Of a stretch of DNA of 64,000 nucleotides, positions 19,903 to 27,859 are shown one piece after another (the first letter of the stretch is position 1; every line of letters starts with the position of its first letter). The notes beneath the pieces are model-generated. The model was not told the origin of the DNA, did no database searches, and saw only the letters and a program-made list of their open reading frames with translations. Origin of the DNA: Mixta mediterraneensis. Its GTDB lineage: Bacteria; Pseudomonadota; Gammaproteobacteria; Enterobacterales; Enterobacteriaceae. The stretch covers positions 1 to 64,000 of the forward strand of contig NZ_JACFXY010000014.1 in assembly GCF_014946725.1 (NCBI RefSeq), written 5' to 3'. The translations under genes were made by a program, and so were the position numbers.

Positions 19903-21243
19903 ATGAACGTATCTACTCAGGTTGCAGAACAGCGAAAAGTGTTGGAACAGGCGATTGCGCAGGCGCTCGAACTGGCTAAAGCAAGTACTGACAGCGCAGA
20001 AGTGGCGGTAAGTAAAACGACCGGCATCGGTGTCAGTACCCGCTACGGCGAAGTGGAAAATGTCGAATTCAACAGCGACGGCGCGCTTGGCATCACCGTT
20101 TATCATCAAAATCGTAAGGGAAGCGCTTCATCTACCGACCTTAGCCCGGACGCCATCAAGCGTACCGTGCAGGCGGCCATTGATATTGCGCGCTACACCT
20201 CGCCCGATCCCTTTGCTGGTCCGGCAGATGCCGATCTGCTGGCCTACGACGCGCCGGATCTCGATCTTTATCATCCGTGGGAAATCGATGCCGATCGCGC
20301 GATTGACCTGGCGGCGCAGGCAGAACAAGCCTCTTTACAGGCTGACAAACGCATTACGAATACCGAAGGCGGCAGCTTTAACAGTCACGTTGGCATCAAG
20401 GTGTTTGGTAACAGCCACGGCATGTTGCAGAGTTATTGCTCAAGCCGCCATTCGCTTTCCAGCTGCGTAATTGCTGAGCAAAATGGCAATATGGAACGCG
20501 ATTATGCTTATACCATTGGCCGTGCCTTTGACGATCTGAAAAGCCCGGCATGGGTAGGCGCCGAGTGCGCGCGCCGCACGCTGTCGCGTCTGGCTCCCCG
20601 TAAGCTGTCAACCATGAAAGCGCCGGTGATTTTTGCCCCGGAAGTGGCAACGGGTCTGTTTGGTCATCTGGTTGGCGCGATTAGTGGTAGCAGCGTTTAT
20701 CGCAAATCCACTTTTTTATTAGATTCGCTGGGCCAGCAAATTCTGCCTGAATGGCTTAACATTCATGAGCAGCCGCATCTGCAAAAAGGGCTGGCGTCTA
20801 CGCCATTTGACAGCGAAGGCGTACGCACTCAGGCGCGTGACATTATTAAAGACGGCGTTCTCCAAACCTGGCTGTTGACCAGCTATTCTGCGCGCAAACT
20901 CGGTTTGACCAGTACCGGCCACGCGGGCGGCATTCACAACTGGCGTATCGCCGGGCAAGGCCACAGCTTTGATGACCTGCTCAGACAAATGGGCACCGGT
21001 TTAGTGGTCACTGAACTGATGGGACAGGGTGTGAGCGCCATTACGGGCGATTACTCACGCGGCGCTGCCGGTTTCTGGGTAGAGAATGGCGAGATTCAAT
21101 ACCCGGTTAGTGAGGTAACCATTGCCGGTAACCTTAGAGAGATGTGGCGCAATATTGTTACCATCGGCAATGATACCGAGACGCGTAGCAATATTCAGTG
21201 CGGCTCGGTCTTGCTGCCTGAGATGAAAATCGCCGGACAATAA
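19903..21243 (+). CDS. pmbA: Metalloprotease PmbA (TldE)
   Basis: Partner of TldD. The TldD/TldE heterodimer trims unfolded peptides, processes microcin B17 leader and affects the CcdA antitoxin. The 446-residue protein shows the PmbA/TldA fold with [23 protein letters not shown] near the N-terminus and [24 protein letters not shown] sequence near residue 385. The HEXXXH zinc motif belongs to TldD, and as expected is absent here. ATG at 19903; length as in E. coli (450). Confidence 0.95.
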   Translation: MNVSTQVAEQRKVLEQAIAQALELAKASTDSAEVAVSKTTGIGVSTRYGEVENVEFNSDGALGITVYHQNRKGSASSTDLSPDAIKRTVQAAIDIARYTSPDPFAGPADADLLAYDAPDLDLYHPWEIDADRAIDLAAQAEQASLQADKRITNTEGGSFNSHVGIKVFGNSHGMLQSYCSSRHSLSSCVIAEQNGNMERDYAYTIGRAFDDLKSPAWVGAECARRTLSRLAPRKLSTMKAPVIFAPEVATGLFGHLVGAISGSSVYRKSTFLLDSLGQQILPEWLNIHEQPHLQKGLASTPFDSEGVRTQARDIIKDGVLQTWLLTSYSARKLGLTSTGHAGGIHNWRIAGQGHSFDDLLRQMGTGLVVTELMGQGVSAITGDYSRGAAGFWVENGEIQYPVSEVTIAGNLREMWRNIVTIGNDTETRSNIQCGSVLLPEMKIAGQ

Positions 21244-21260
21244 AAACATCGCTTTTTGTG

Positions 21261-21286
21261 AGCAGCCAACTGGCTGCTTTTTTTTC
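21261..21286 (+). terminator. Terminator of pmbA
   Basis: Stem AGCAGCCA/TGGCTGCT with an AC loop followed by eight or more T, 17 bases after the pmbA stop. It separates pmbA from cybC. Confidence 0.88.
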
Positions 21287-21309
21287 ACCACAATAAAAAG
21301 GAACAAACG

Positions 21310-21696
21310 ATGCGTAAGCATGTGATTGCAATGCTGTCTCTCTCCCTGTTGTTTACCAGTGCCAGTCTGTACGCAGCCGATCTGGAACAGGATATGGATA
21401 CGCTGAATGCCAACCTGAAAATCGTGAAGAAAACCGACGATGCGCGGGAGATGCAAAAAGCGTTAAATGAAATGCGCTCGGCGGCACAGGATGCAAAAAA
21501 ATCGACGCCGGAGTCACTGGAAGGCCAGCCAGCCGACAGCGCGCAGATGAAAGATTTCCGCGCCGGACTGGATTCCCTCATTGCTCAGATTGACGTCGTG
21601 AATGAGCTGGCAAAATCCAGTAATATTGATGGCGCCAAAGCGGAAGCCAAAAAGCTTGATGATATTCGCACCGCTAACCATAAAAAATTCCGGTAA
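21310..21696 (+). CDS. cybC: Soluble cytochrome b562
   Basis: Periplasmic four-helix bundle that binds one b-type haem; its electron partner is unknown. The 128-residue precursor has a signal peptide (1-22, ending LYA-A). The mature protein starts ADLEQDM, giving haem ligand Met7. The C-terminal IRTANHKKFR provides the His ligand. Many K-12 strains carry a truncated cybC, but this copy is complete. Confidence 0.95.
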   Translation: MRKHVIAMLSLSLLFTSASLYAADLEQDMDTLNANLKIVKKTDDAREMQKALNEMRSAAQDAKKSTPESLEGQPADSAQMKDFRAGLDSLIAQIDVVNELAKSSNIDGAKAEAKKLDDIRTANHKKFR

Positions 21697-21702
21697 GGCC
21701 TG

Positions 21703-21728
21703 CGCCGGTCAGCTGACCGGCGTTTTTT
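21703..21728 (+). terminator. Terminator of cybC
   Basis: Perfect 20-base palindrome CGCCGGTCAGCTGACCGGCG followed by six T, immediately after the stop codon. Confidence 0.9.
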
Positions 21729-21791
21729 CATCATCGTTTTTGCTTATCTCTCAGCGCGGCAAAAAGCTGCTTTCATTATTCACCGCATGAT

Positions 21792-21873
21792 TTACGCATA
21801 GCGCTGACACTTTCTCTTCATATTACGCATAACGCGACTGCGATCTCACTAACCCTGCATCCTGCGATCTGAC
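21792..21873 (+). promoter_or_regulatory. Two pairs of direct repeats upstream of the PRD/DUF operon
   Basis: TTACGCATA(G/A)CGC occurs at 21792-21804 and 21823-21835 (31-base step). CTGCGATCT(C/G)AC occurs at 21838-21849 and 21862-21873 (24-base step). They lie 120-200 bases upstream of the first gene. Candidate sites for the operon's regulator at 27860-29773; function is inferred from position only. Confidence 0.45.
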
Positions 21874-21990
21874 GCACGGTACTCACGTTGATTTCCACTT
21901 TCATCTGGAAAAGTTGCGTCTCCACAGCTGGCGAGTGTTCACGTAATTTATTTTCAATGCGAATTATCCAGTTTTAACAGGAGTAGTAAG

Positions 21991-22323
21991 GTGAGTCATG
22001 ACGGCGTTCCGGTGCAAGACGCGCCCCCGGAGAGAGTCCAGCAGTTAGCGGACAAGATAATGCAGCAAATTGCCGTGATATATGAGCAGCACGGTATCCA
22101 GCCCAATGCGGTTCAGCAGCAAATGCTGGTGTCACACGTTCGCGCCATGGCATCGCGTTCATTGGGCGGCGAGCCACTACCGGAAGTAGAAGCTGAACTG
22201 TTCGAGGATATTTCACCAGAAACCATGCAGCTGGCGCAGCAGGTGGTGGATCTGTTTGGCAATTTACCGGTTGAAGAGGCGTGGCTGTTGTCAGTGCATA
22301 TCGAAGTCGCGCGATCGCATTAA
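21991..22323 (+). CDS. Stand-alone PRD-domain protein (YhfY-like)
   Basis: A 110-residue protein that is essentially one PTS-regulation domain (PRD), the module phosphorylated on histidines by HPr or EII proteins in antiterminators. It has no DNA- or RNA-binding domain. The histidines in LVSHVRAMASR (about 46) and LSVHIEVARSH (about 103) are the candidate phosphorylation sites. E. coli has a comparable small protein (YhfY) in its yhfS-Z cluster, which also encodes a DUF2620 protein. The GTG start at 21991 follows AACAGGAGTAGTAAG. The 164 bases to the next gene hold no convincing gene. Confidence 0.8.
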   Translation: MSHDGVPVQDAPPERVQQLADKIMQQIAVIYEQHGIQPNAVQQQMLVSHVRAMASRSLGGEPLPEVEAELFEDISPETMQLAQQVVDLFGNLPVEEAWLLSVHIEVARSH

Positions 22324-22487
22324 TTTATCTGGCTGACTCGCCACTGGATTGTCGGGGAGTCATCGGGATTCATATGTCCTTCAGTGCGCGCCGGTTTCTG
22401 CGTGCTGACCATCATCGGACAGGCTTCGCTGCTGTCGGTGAAGCCGCGATGAAGCGTAAAAATCCATAAACATTTCAGGAGTTCAAC

Positions 22488-22844
22488 ATGGTAACAGTAG
22501 TGATTGGCGATCGTTTAGGTAAAGGACAGAAAGTGGCGGCGGGTATTGAGAAAGCTGGCGGTCGCGCGGTAGTGGTGCCTGGCGTTGCGGCAGACATGAA
22601 GCTTGGCGACGTGATGAAAGCAGAAAATGCCGACTTTGGCATTTCGTTCTGCGGCAGCGGCGGCGCGGGCGCCATCACGGCACAGAATAAATATGGTTAC
22701 AAAGCCAGGCATGGCATGCGCTCAATCGACGAAGGTGTCACCGCCATCAACGACGGCGCTACCGTTTTAGGGTTTGGCTTTATGGATAAAGAAGAGTTAG
22801 GAGAGCGTCTGGTGCAGGCGTGGAACAAGAAGCACGGCAGCTAA
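22488..22844 (+). CDS. DUF2620 / glycine-rich SFCGS family protein
   Basis: Small soluble protein (118 residues, like E. coli YhfU) with an alpha/beta pattern and the hallmark GISFCGSGGAGAITAQNKYG at about 50-69. Function is unknown. The family name comes from the SFCGS motif. The single conserved Cys beside a glycine-rich loop is reminiscent of the phosphocysteine loop of PTS EIIB proteins, which is inference. A ribosome site TTTCAGGAG precedes the ATG. It is followed after 2 bases by the DUF4312 gene. Confidence 0.85.
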   Translation: MVTVVIGDRLGKGQKVAAGIEKAGGRAVVVPGVAADMKLGDVMKAENADFGISFCGSGGAGAITAQNKYGYKARHGMRSIDEGVTAINDGATVLGFGFMDKEELGERLVQAWNKKHGS

Positions 22845-22846
22845 CC

Positions 22847-23146
22847 ATGAAAGAACATTACGTTACTCAGGTGGCGGTGCAGGGCAAGGGCGACACCAAA
22901 GCAAAAGCGTTCGCCGATGCGCTGAGTCGCGTGCAAAACCAGGTTTTGCGCGCCACGCAAAAAATGCTGTTGCGCATAGAACCCGAAGATGTGCAGGTGC
23001 TACGCGCGCAGGAGAGCGTCAAAACCGAAAAGTTTCTCTTTTTCTTTTTGGCGCGCCAGCGGCGGAGTTACAGCGTTGAGCTGGAGATTACCGTCAGCGT
23101 TACCGTAATCGATACCGAACAGGTTGCGTTTACGGCGACGCCCTAA
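22847..23146 (+). CDS. DUF4312 family protein
   Basis: Predicted soluble 99-residue protein without signal peptide, found next to DUF4311/DUF4310 membrane proteins. Visible features are KGDTKAKAFADALSRVQNQ, a basic patch FFFLARQRRSYSVELE, and a beta-rich end. Function unknown. The ATG at 22847 lies 2 bases after the DUF2620 stop, implying coupling; a longer in-frame start would overlap the upstream gene. Confidence 0.8.
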   Translation: MKEHYVTQVAVQGKGDTKAKAFADALSRVQNQVLRATQKMLLRIEPEDVQVLRAQESVKTEKFLFFFLARQRRSYSVELEITVSVTVIDTEQVAFTATP

Positions 23147-23149
23147 CTA

Positions 23150-23275
23150 CCCGTCACACTTCAGGCTGCAGATGCGGTGGTTGCGTGTGTCCGGCCCCGC
23201 CACTTACTCAGTAAGCTTCCGGGTACGCACAAGCTTATTACTCTTCTGCTATGCGGATTGTTTAGGGCAAACAAA
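23150..23275. repeat. Imperfect palindromic intergenic repeat (YPAL/ERIC-like)
   Basis: Between DUF4312 and DUF4311 lies an imperfect dyad centred on TTACTCAGTAA (about 23205-23217), with arms containing TGCGTGTGTCCGG and CCGGGTACGCACA. CTTCAGGCTGCAGATGCGG at the left edge and the TTACT(C/T)AGTAAGC core resemble, from memory, a palindromic repeat dispersed in Yersinia and Serratia genomes. It would be transcribed within the operon and may fold in the mRNA. The identification needs a genome-wide copy search. Confidence 0.5.
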
Positions 23276-23298
23276 AACGAAAAAAAAGGTACAACTTT

Positions 23299-24075
23299 AT
23301 GTTTTTAATCATTTTGTTTAAATCGTTGATCATCGGCGGGCTGGTTGGGGTAGGCGTCGGTGCAGGTGCGGCGCGTATGTTCCATGCGCCCACCACACAA
23401 GGCATGGGCGCTTTTCGTACCCTTGGCGAGTTGAACTCGTGCGAGGGCGATCCAGCGTCCCATTTTTCCTTTGGTCTCGGTTTTTTCTTTAACGCCTGGG
23501 CTTCATCCGTTGCGGCGGGTTCCTTCACGCAGGATGTCGATCATCGCATCATTCCTAACTGGGGCGCAGCCGCGCTGATGGGGAAAAACCGTAACGTGGC
23601 AGAAACGCTGCACGATCCGAAAAAAATGGCTATCGCCTGCGGCATTATTGGCATGGTTGTGGTGGCGTTTCTCAATTCAACGGCTTCAGCGGTGCCAGCG
23701 GCGTTGCAGGTTACGGCAGTGAAAGTCCTGGTGCCAGCCGCGAACTTACTGGTGAACACCGTGATACCGGTAATTTTCTGGCTTGCAGCTATCGATGCGG
23801 GTAAGAAATCTGGCTTCTGGGCGACCATTTTTGGCGGCCTGGCGCAGCTGATCATGGGGAACGCGGTGCCAGGGCTGGTATTAGGTATCCTGATTGGTAA
23901 AGGCGTTGAGGAGAGTGGCTGGAACAAGGTCACCAAAGTAATGATGTTGGTCATTATTTTGTTGTTTGTACTCAGCGGCTTTTTCCGTGGCTTCGATATG
24001 AAGCTGTTGCAGTCTTTCCAGCTGGGTATCCCCGGCTGGCTCGATATGATCCACAACTCGATGAGCGGAAAATAA
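23299..24075 (+). CDS. DUF4311 membrane protein (putative transporter subunit)
   Basis: A 258-residue polytopic membrane protein. Hydrophobic segments lie at about 3-30 (glycine-rich VGVGVGAGAA), 112-130, 145-165, 175-205 and 215-235. Conserved-looking loops include GELNSCEGDPASHFSFGLGFFFN and FTQDVDHRIIPNWGAAALMGKN. It is always expected beside DUF4310 and DUF4312; the set is thought to be a transporter but has no characterised substrate. The start has a weak ribosome site (AAAAAGGTACAACTTT) and comes after the intergenic repeat. Confidence 0.82.
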   Translation: MFLIILFKSLIIGGLVGVGVGAGAARMFHAPTTQGMGAFRTLGELNSCEGDPASHFSFGLGFFFNAWASSVAAGSFTQDVDHRIIPNWGAAALMGKNRNVAETLHDPKKMAIACGIIGMVVVAFLNSTASAVPAALQVTAVKVLVPAANLLVNTVIPVIFWLAAIDAGKKSGFWATIFGGLAQLIMGNAVPGLVLGILIGKGVEESGWNKVTKVMMLVIILLFVLSGFFRGFDMKLLQSFQLGIPGWLDMIHNSMSGK

Positions 24076-24087
24076 GAGGCGATCTCC

Positions 24088-24718
24088 ATGAACGAAAATA
24101 AAGGTTTCTGGTACGCCGACTGGTCGTTCCCGATTTTTGTTGGCCTGCTTTCCTCTGGCGTGTTCGCCGGTACGCACATGTACTACCTGTACGGTATTGG
24201 CGCCTTTAACGAAGTGGCATTTGTCTCGATGTTGCGTTCTGGTATGGAACGGGGCGGTGGCGGCGTTTGGTGCCAGCTTCTTGTTTGCGCGCATCATTGA
24301 AGGATCGCTGGTGGGCATTCTCGACATCGGCGGCGCGATTCAAACCGGTATTGGCCTTGGGGTTCCCGCACTGCTCTTAGGCGCAGGAATTGTGTTTCCG
24401 GTGGCGAATTTTGCCGCCTCGCTGGCAACCGGCCTGGTGATTGGTGTGGCGATTGGTTACGTCATTATTCTGGCGCGCAAATTCACCATCAATAAAAGCG
24501 ACTCTACTTATGGCGCGGATGTGATGATGGGCGCCGGTAATGCTTCGGGTCGCTTTCTGGGGCCGCTAATCATTTTGTCGGCGATGGCCGCCTCGATTCC
24601 AATTGGCCTCGGCTCGCTGCTGGGAGCGCTGCTGTTCTATCTCTGGAACAAACCGATTACGGGCGGTGCAATTTTGGGCGCGATGATTCTGGGTGCCATT
24701 TTCCCGATTGCACTTTGA
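24088..24718 (+). pseudogene. DUF4310 membrane protein, frameshifted
   Basis: Partner of DUF4311. The N-terminal part (MNENKGFWYADWSFPIFVGL ... SMLRSGME) reads in one frame to about 24250. The rest (GAVAAFGASFLFARIIEGSL ... AIFPIAL) continues in the next frame to 24718. The switch lies in the G-rich stretch 24246-24263 and equals one extra or two missing bases. Both halves look conserved and hydrophobic, so this is one gene of about 210 codons broken by a recent indel or a sequencing error. Without repair the predicted transporter lacks this subunit. Confidence 0.85.
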
Positions 24719-24761
24719 CAGGGCAGGCAGCTCATCAGTGGGCTGCCGTTAAGGAGTAACC

Positions 24762-25892
24762 ATGTTCGACTTGATTATTCGTGATGCACGACTGAGCGAT
24801 GAACGACTGGTCGATGTTGCCGTGCAGGATGGCAAAATTGCCGTCATCGGTAGTGTCCAGGGCGAAGCGAAAAGCGAACGCAACCTGGCGGGACGCTATT
24901 ATCTCAGCGCCGGGTGGATCGATTCTCACGTTCACTGCTATCCGAAATCCCCGATTTATCATGATGAAGCCGATGCGATTGGCGTCAGTCAGGGGGTGAC
25001 TACGGTTATTGACGCGGGCAGCACGGGCGCGCAACACATTGACGATTTCTATCAACTGACGCGGGCGGCGCTAACCCAGGTGTATGCACTGATTAACATT
25101 GCCCGTACCGGCATTGTTACCCAGAATGAGCTGGCTGATATGGCGCAGATTGATGGCGCTGCGGTTGAGCAAGCCGTTGCACGCCTGCCAGATTTTATTG
25201 TCGGACTCAAAGCGCGTATGAGCAGCAGCGTGGTGGGCGAAAACGGCATTCAGCCGTTGATAAAAGCCAAAGCGATTCAGAAGGCAGTGGGTAATCTGCC
25301 ACTGATGGTGCACATCGGCAACAATCCCCCTAACCTCGACGATATTGCCGATTTGCTCAGTTCCGGCGACATCATTACTCATTGCTATAACGGCAAACCC
25401 AACCGCATTTTATCCCCGCAGGGCGAACTCAAAACGGCGGTGAAAAATGCTATCGCGCGCGGCGTGCGCCTGGACGTCGGGCACGGTAGCGCCAGCTTCA
25501 GTTTTGAAGTTGCACGCGTCGCCATTGCACAGGGTATTCTGCCTGACAGCATCAGCTCCGACATTTACTGTCGCAACCGCCTGAATGGCCCGGTGCATAA
25601 CCTGGCACACGTGATGTCGAAATTTTTCAGCGTTGGCATGACGCTGCCGCAGGTGATCGACCGCGTAACGCGGAAAGCGGCGGATGGTTTACGCCTGGCG
25701 CATAAAGGACGCCTTGAGGTGGGCTACGACGCTGACCTGACCATTTTTACAGTGAAAGAGGAAGCTTGCCCGTTCGTTGATTCTGAAGGCGAGCGGGTTG
25801 AGGGCGAGAAACATCTGGTTCCGCTAGCGGCTGTGGTGGCTGGAGAGTGGATCGTGACTGAAGAAGGAAAAGCCAATGTCTTCAATTTATGA
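24762..25892 (+). CDS. Amidohydrolase/deacetylase family metallohydrolase
   Basis: TIM-barrel amidohydrolase (376 residues) predicted to cleave an amide or N-acyl bond. Metal ligands are visible in order: DSHVHCY (about 54-60), the lysine in VGLKARMS (about 148-155, a likely carboxylated bridging lysine), the histidine in LMVHIGNN, DIITHCYNG, and an Asp/His segment DVGHGSASF. It belongs to the group seen next to DgaE-like enzymes. The natural substrate is unknown; an N-acylated amino-sugar acid would fit the next two enzymes. The stop overlaps the next gene by 17 bases. Confidence 0.86.
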   Translation: MFDLIIRDARLSDERLVDVAVQDGKIAVIGSVQGEAKSERNLAGRYYLSAGWIDSHVHCYPKSPIYHDEADAIGVSQGVTTVIDAGSTGAQHIDDFYQLTRAALTQVYALINIARTGIVTQNELADMAQIDGAAVEQAVARLPDFIVGLKARMSSSVVGENGIQPLIKAKAIQKAVGNLPLMVHIGNNPPNLDDIADLLSSGDIITHCYNGKPNRILSPQGELKTAVKNAIARGVRLDVGHGSASFSFEVARVAIAQGILPDSISSDIYCRNRLNGPVHNLAHVMSKFFSVGMTLPQVIDRVTRKAADGLRLAHKGRLEVGYDADLTIFTVKEEACPFVDSEGERVEGEKHLVPLAAVVAGEWIVTEEGKANVFNL

Positions 25893-26997
25893 AAAATATG
25901 GCCTGAAGCAGGTTATTAACGCTTCCGGCCGTATGACGATCCTGGGCGTATCTACGCCATCAGCAGATGTGATCGACACGGTGAAATATGGTCTCGATCA
26001 CTACTTCGAAGTAAAAGATCTGATCAATAAAACGGGTGCGTATATTGCCGGTTTGCTGGGCGTTGAAGATGCCGTTGTGGTGTCCTGCGCGTCAGCGGGT
26101 ATTGCCCAAAGCGTGGCGGCGGTGATTGTCAAAGATAATGACTGGTTGCTGGATAATCTGCATACCGCGCCGCTTACCGTGCCGCACGAGATTGTGATGC
26201 CAAAGGGGCATAACGTGAACTTCGGCGCGCCGGTGGGGACGATGGTCGCGCTTGGCGGCGGTCATTTGGTCGAGGCAGGATACAGTAACGAATGTTCACC
26301 AGAGCAGCTGGCTGCAGCGATTACTCCGCAGACGGCAGCGATCCTTTACGTGAAATCTCATCATTGCGTGCAGAAAAGTCACCTGAGCGTTGAGCAGGCA
26401 GCGGTGGTTGCGCGCAAACATGGCGTGTCGTTAATTGTCGATGCGGCGGCTGAAGAAGATTTGCAGTGTTACTACCAGTCAGGTGCAGACCTGGTGATTT
26501 ACAGCGGCGCAAAAGCTATCGAAGGCCCCACCAGTGGGCTGGTGACTGGCAAGCAGCGTTACGTTGAGTGGGTAAAACGCCAGAGCAACGGTATTGGCCG
26601 GGCAATGAAAGTGGGCAAAGAGGGCATTCTTGGTCTGACTCAGGCGATTGAAAACTATCTGACGCACGAGAAAACCAGCGGTGCGCAGATGGTCGAGAAA
26701 ATGACGCCATTTATTGAAAACCTCAACACGTTAAGCGGTGTAACAGCGCGCGTGGTTTGGGACGCAGCTGGACGTGACATTGCCCGCGCTGAAATCAAAT
26801 TTGATGAAGCGGTGATTAATCTACGCACGGGCGATCTGGTTCAGACCCTGAAAAATGGCGATATTGCGATTTACTTCCGTGGCTATAAAGCGAACGAAGG
26901 CATTATCGAAGCGGATGTCCGCAGCGTAAGTGCCGATCAACTTCATATTATCTTCACCTCAATCCAGGCATTGTTAAACGGAGCAAAAAACGCATGA
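25876..26997 (+). CDS. DgaE-family PLP-dependent ammonia lyase
   Basis: SelA/aminotransferase-like PLP enzyme. Its Salmonella relative DgaE converts D-glucosaminate-6-phosphate to 2-keto-3-deoxygluconate-6-phosphate (KDGP) plus ammonia. The 373 residues contain VIYSGAKAIEGPTSGLVTG with the presumed PLP lysine at about 213, and the aspartate of SLIVDAAAEEDLQ upstream. The start overlaps the amidohydrolase gene and the stop overlaps the aldolase gene (ATGA), so the three enzymes are translationally coupled. Confidence 0.87.
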   Translation: MSSIYEKYGLKQVINASGRMTILGVSTPSADVIDTVKYGLDHYFEVKDLINKTGAYIAGLLGVEDAVVVSCASAGIAQSVAAVIVKDNDWLLDNLHTAPLTVPHEIVMPKGHNVNFGAPVGTMVALGGGHLVEAGYSNECSPEQLAAAITPQTAAILYVKSHHCVQKSHLSVEQAAVVARKHGVSLIVDAAAEEDLQCYYQSGADLVIYSGAKAIEGPTSGLVTGKQRYVEWVKRQSNGIGRAMKVGKEGILGLTQAIENYLTHEKTSGAQMVEKMTPFIENLNTLSGVTARVVWDAAGRDIARAEIKFDEAVINLRTGDLVQTLKNGDIAIYFRGYKANEGIIEADVRSVSADQLHIIFTSIQALLNGAKNA

Positions 26998-27734
26998 CGC
27001 TGACGGCAAATTTTTATCAGGATCGCTTATGCCTGAATGTGCTGGCAGGCTCAAAAGAGAACGCACGCGCCATTTGGCAGGCTGCTGAAGGGCATGTGTT
27101 GGTTGGCGTGCTATCCAAAAACTATGCCAGTAATGAGGCGGCGATTGCCGATATGCGCGAGTATGCGGCACTGATCGACAATGCACTGTCGGTTGGTCTG
27201 GGGGCCGGCGATCCAAATCAATCCAAAATGGTGAGTGAGATCTCAACGGTGCTACAACCACAGCATATCAACCAGGTTTTTACCGGCGTTGGCATGAGTC
27301 GCGCACTGCTGGGACAAACGCAAACTGTGGTGAATGGCCTGATTTCACCGACCGGCACGCCGGGTAAAGTGAAAATATCTACCGGGCCGCTGAGTTCGCA
27401 ACGTAGCGATGGTATTGTGCCAATCGAAACAGCCATTGCGCTGTTGAAAGATATGGGTGGCAGCTCAGTGAAATATTTTCCAATGGGTGGCCTGCAAGCG
27501 ATCAATGAGTATCGTGCGGTGGCGGAAGCCTGCACCAGACAAGATTTTTGGCTGGAGCCGACCGGTGGCATCGATCTGAACAACGTCGAAGAGATCGTAC
27601 GCATTGCGCTGGATGCTGGCGTGAGCAAAGTGATCCCACATGTTTACAGTTCGATCATTGATAAAGACAGCGGAGAAACTCGCGTGAAAGATGTGCGCCA
27701 GCTTCTGAAGATATGTAAAAAACTGCTGGCCTGA
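26994..27734 (+). CDS. DgaF-type KDGP aldolase
   Basis: Predicted to split 2-keto-3-deoxy-6-phosphogluconate (or an epimer) into pyruvate and glyceraldehyde 3-phosphate. The 246 residues contain STGPLSSQRSDGIVPIETAI and the lysine in GGSSVKYFPMGGL (about 159) as the presumed Schiff-base residue. The DgaF reaction needs a phosphorylated substrate, yet no sugar kinase is encoded nearby. Last enzyme of the operon; a gap of 125 bases precedes the regulator. Confidence 0.87.
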   Translation: MTLTANFYQDRLCLNVLAGSKENARAIWQAAEGHVLVGVLSKNYASNEAAIADMREYAALIDNALSVGLGAGDPNQSKMVSEISTVLQPQHINQVFTGVGMSRALLGQTQTVVNGLISPTGTPGKVKISTGPLSSQRSDGIVPIETAIALLKDMGGSSVKYFPMGGLQAINEYRAVAEACTRQDFWLEPTGGIDLNNVEEIVRIALDAGVSKVIPHVYSSIIDKDSGETRVKDVRQLLKICKKLLA

Positions 27735-27859
27735 TAAGCGATCTTACGTCCTCGCGCACAGGATGGTGCGCCGGGAATATGTACTAATGGACGTTGGACG
27801 AGGAACTTCGTAGTCTGACGTTTTGGCAGGCTTCTTCCAACTGCTGCTACAGGTAGGAC

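Noticed and set aside
22281-22469. 62-codon frame between the PRD and DUF2620 genes
   Set aside because: Begins inside the PRD gene, has no ribosome site and no recognisable motif.
22488-22844. Calling the DUF2620 protein a PTS EIIB subunit
   Set aside because: The cysteine and glycine-rich loop are suggestive but no EIIB sequence signature is present; kept as hypothesis in the findings.
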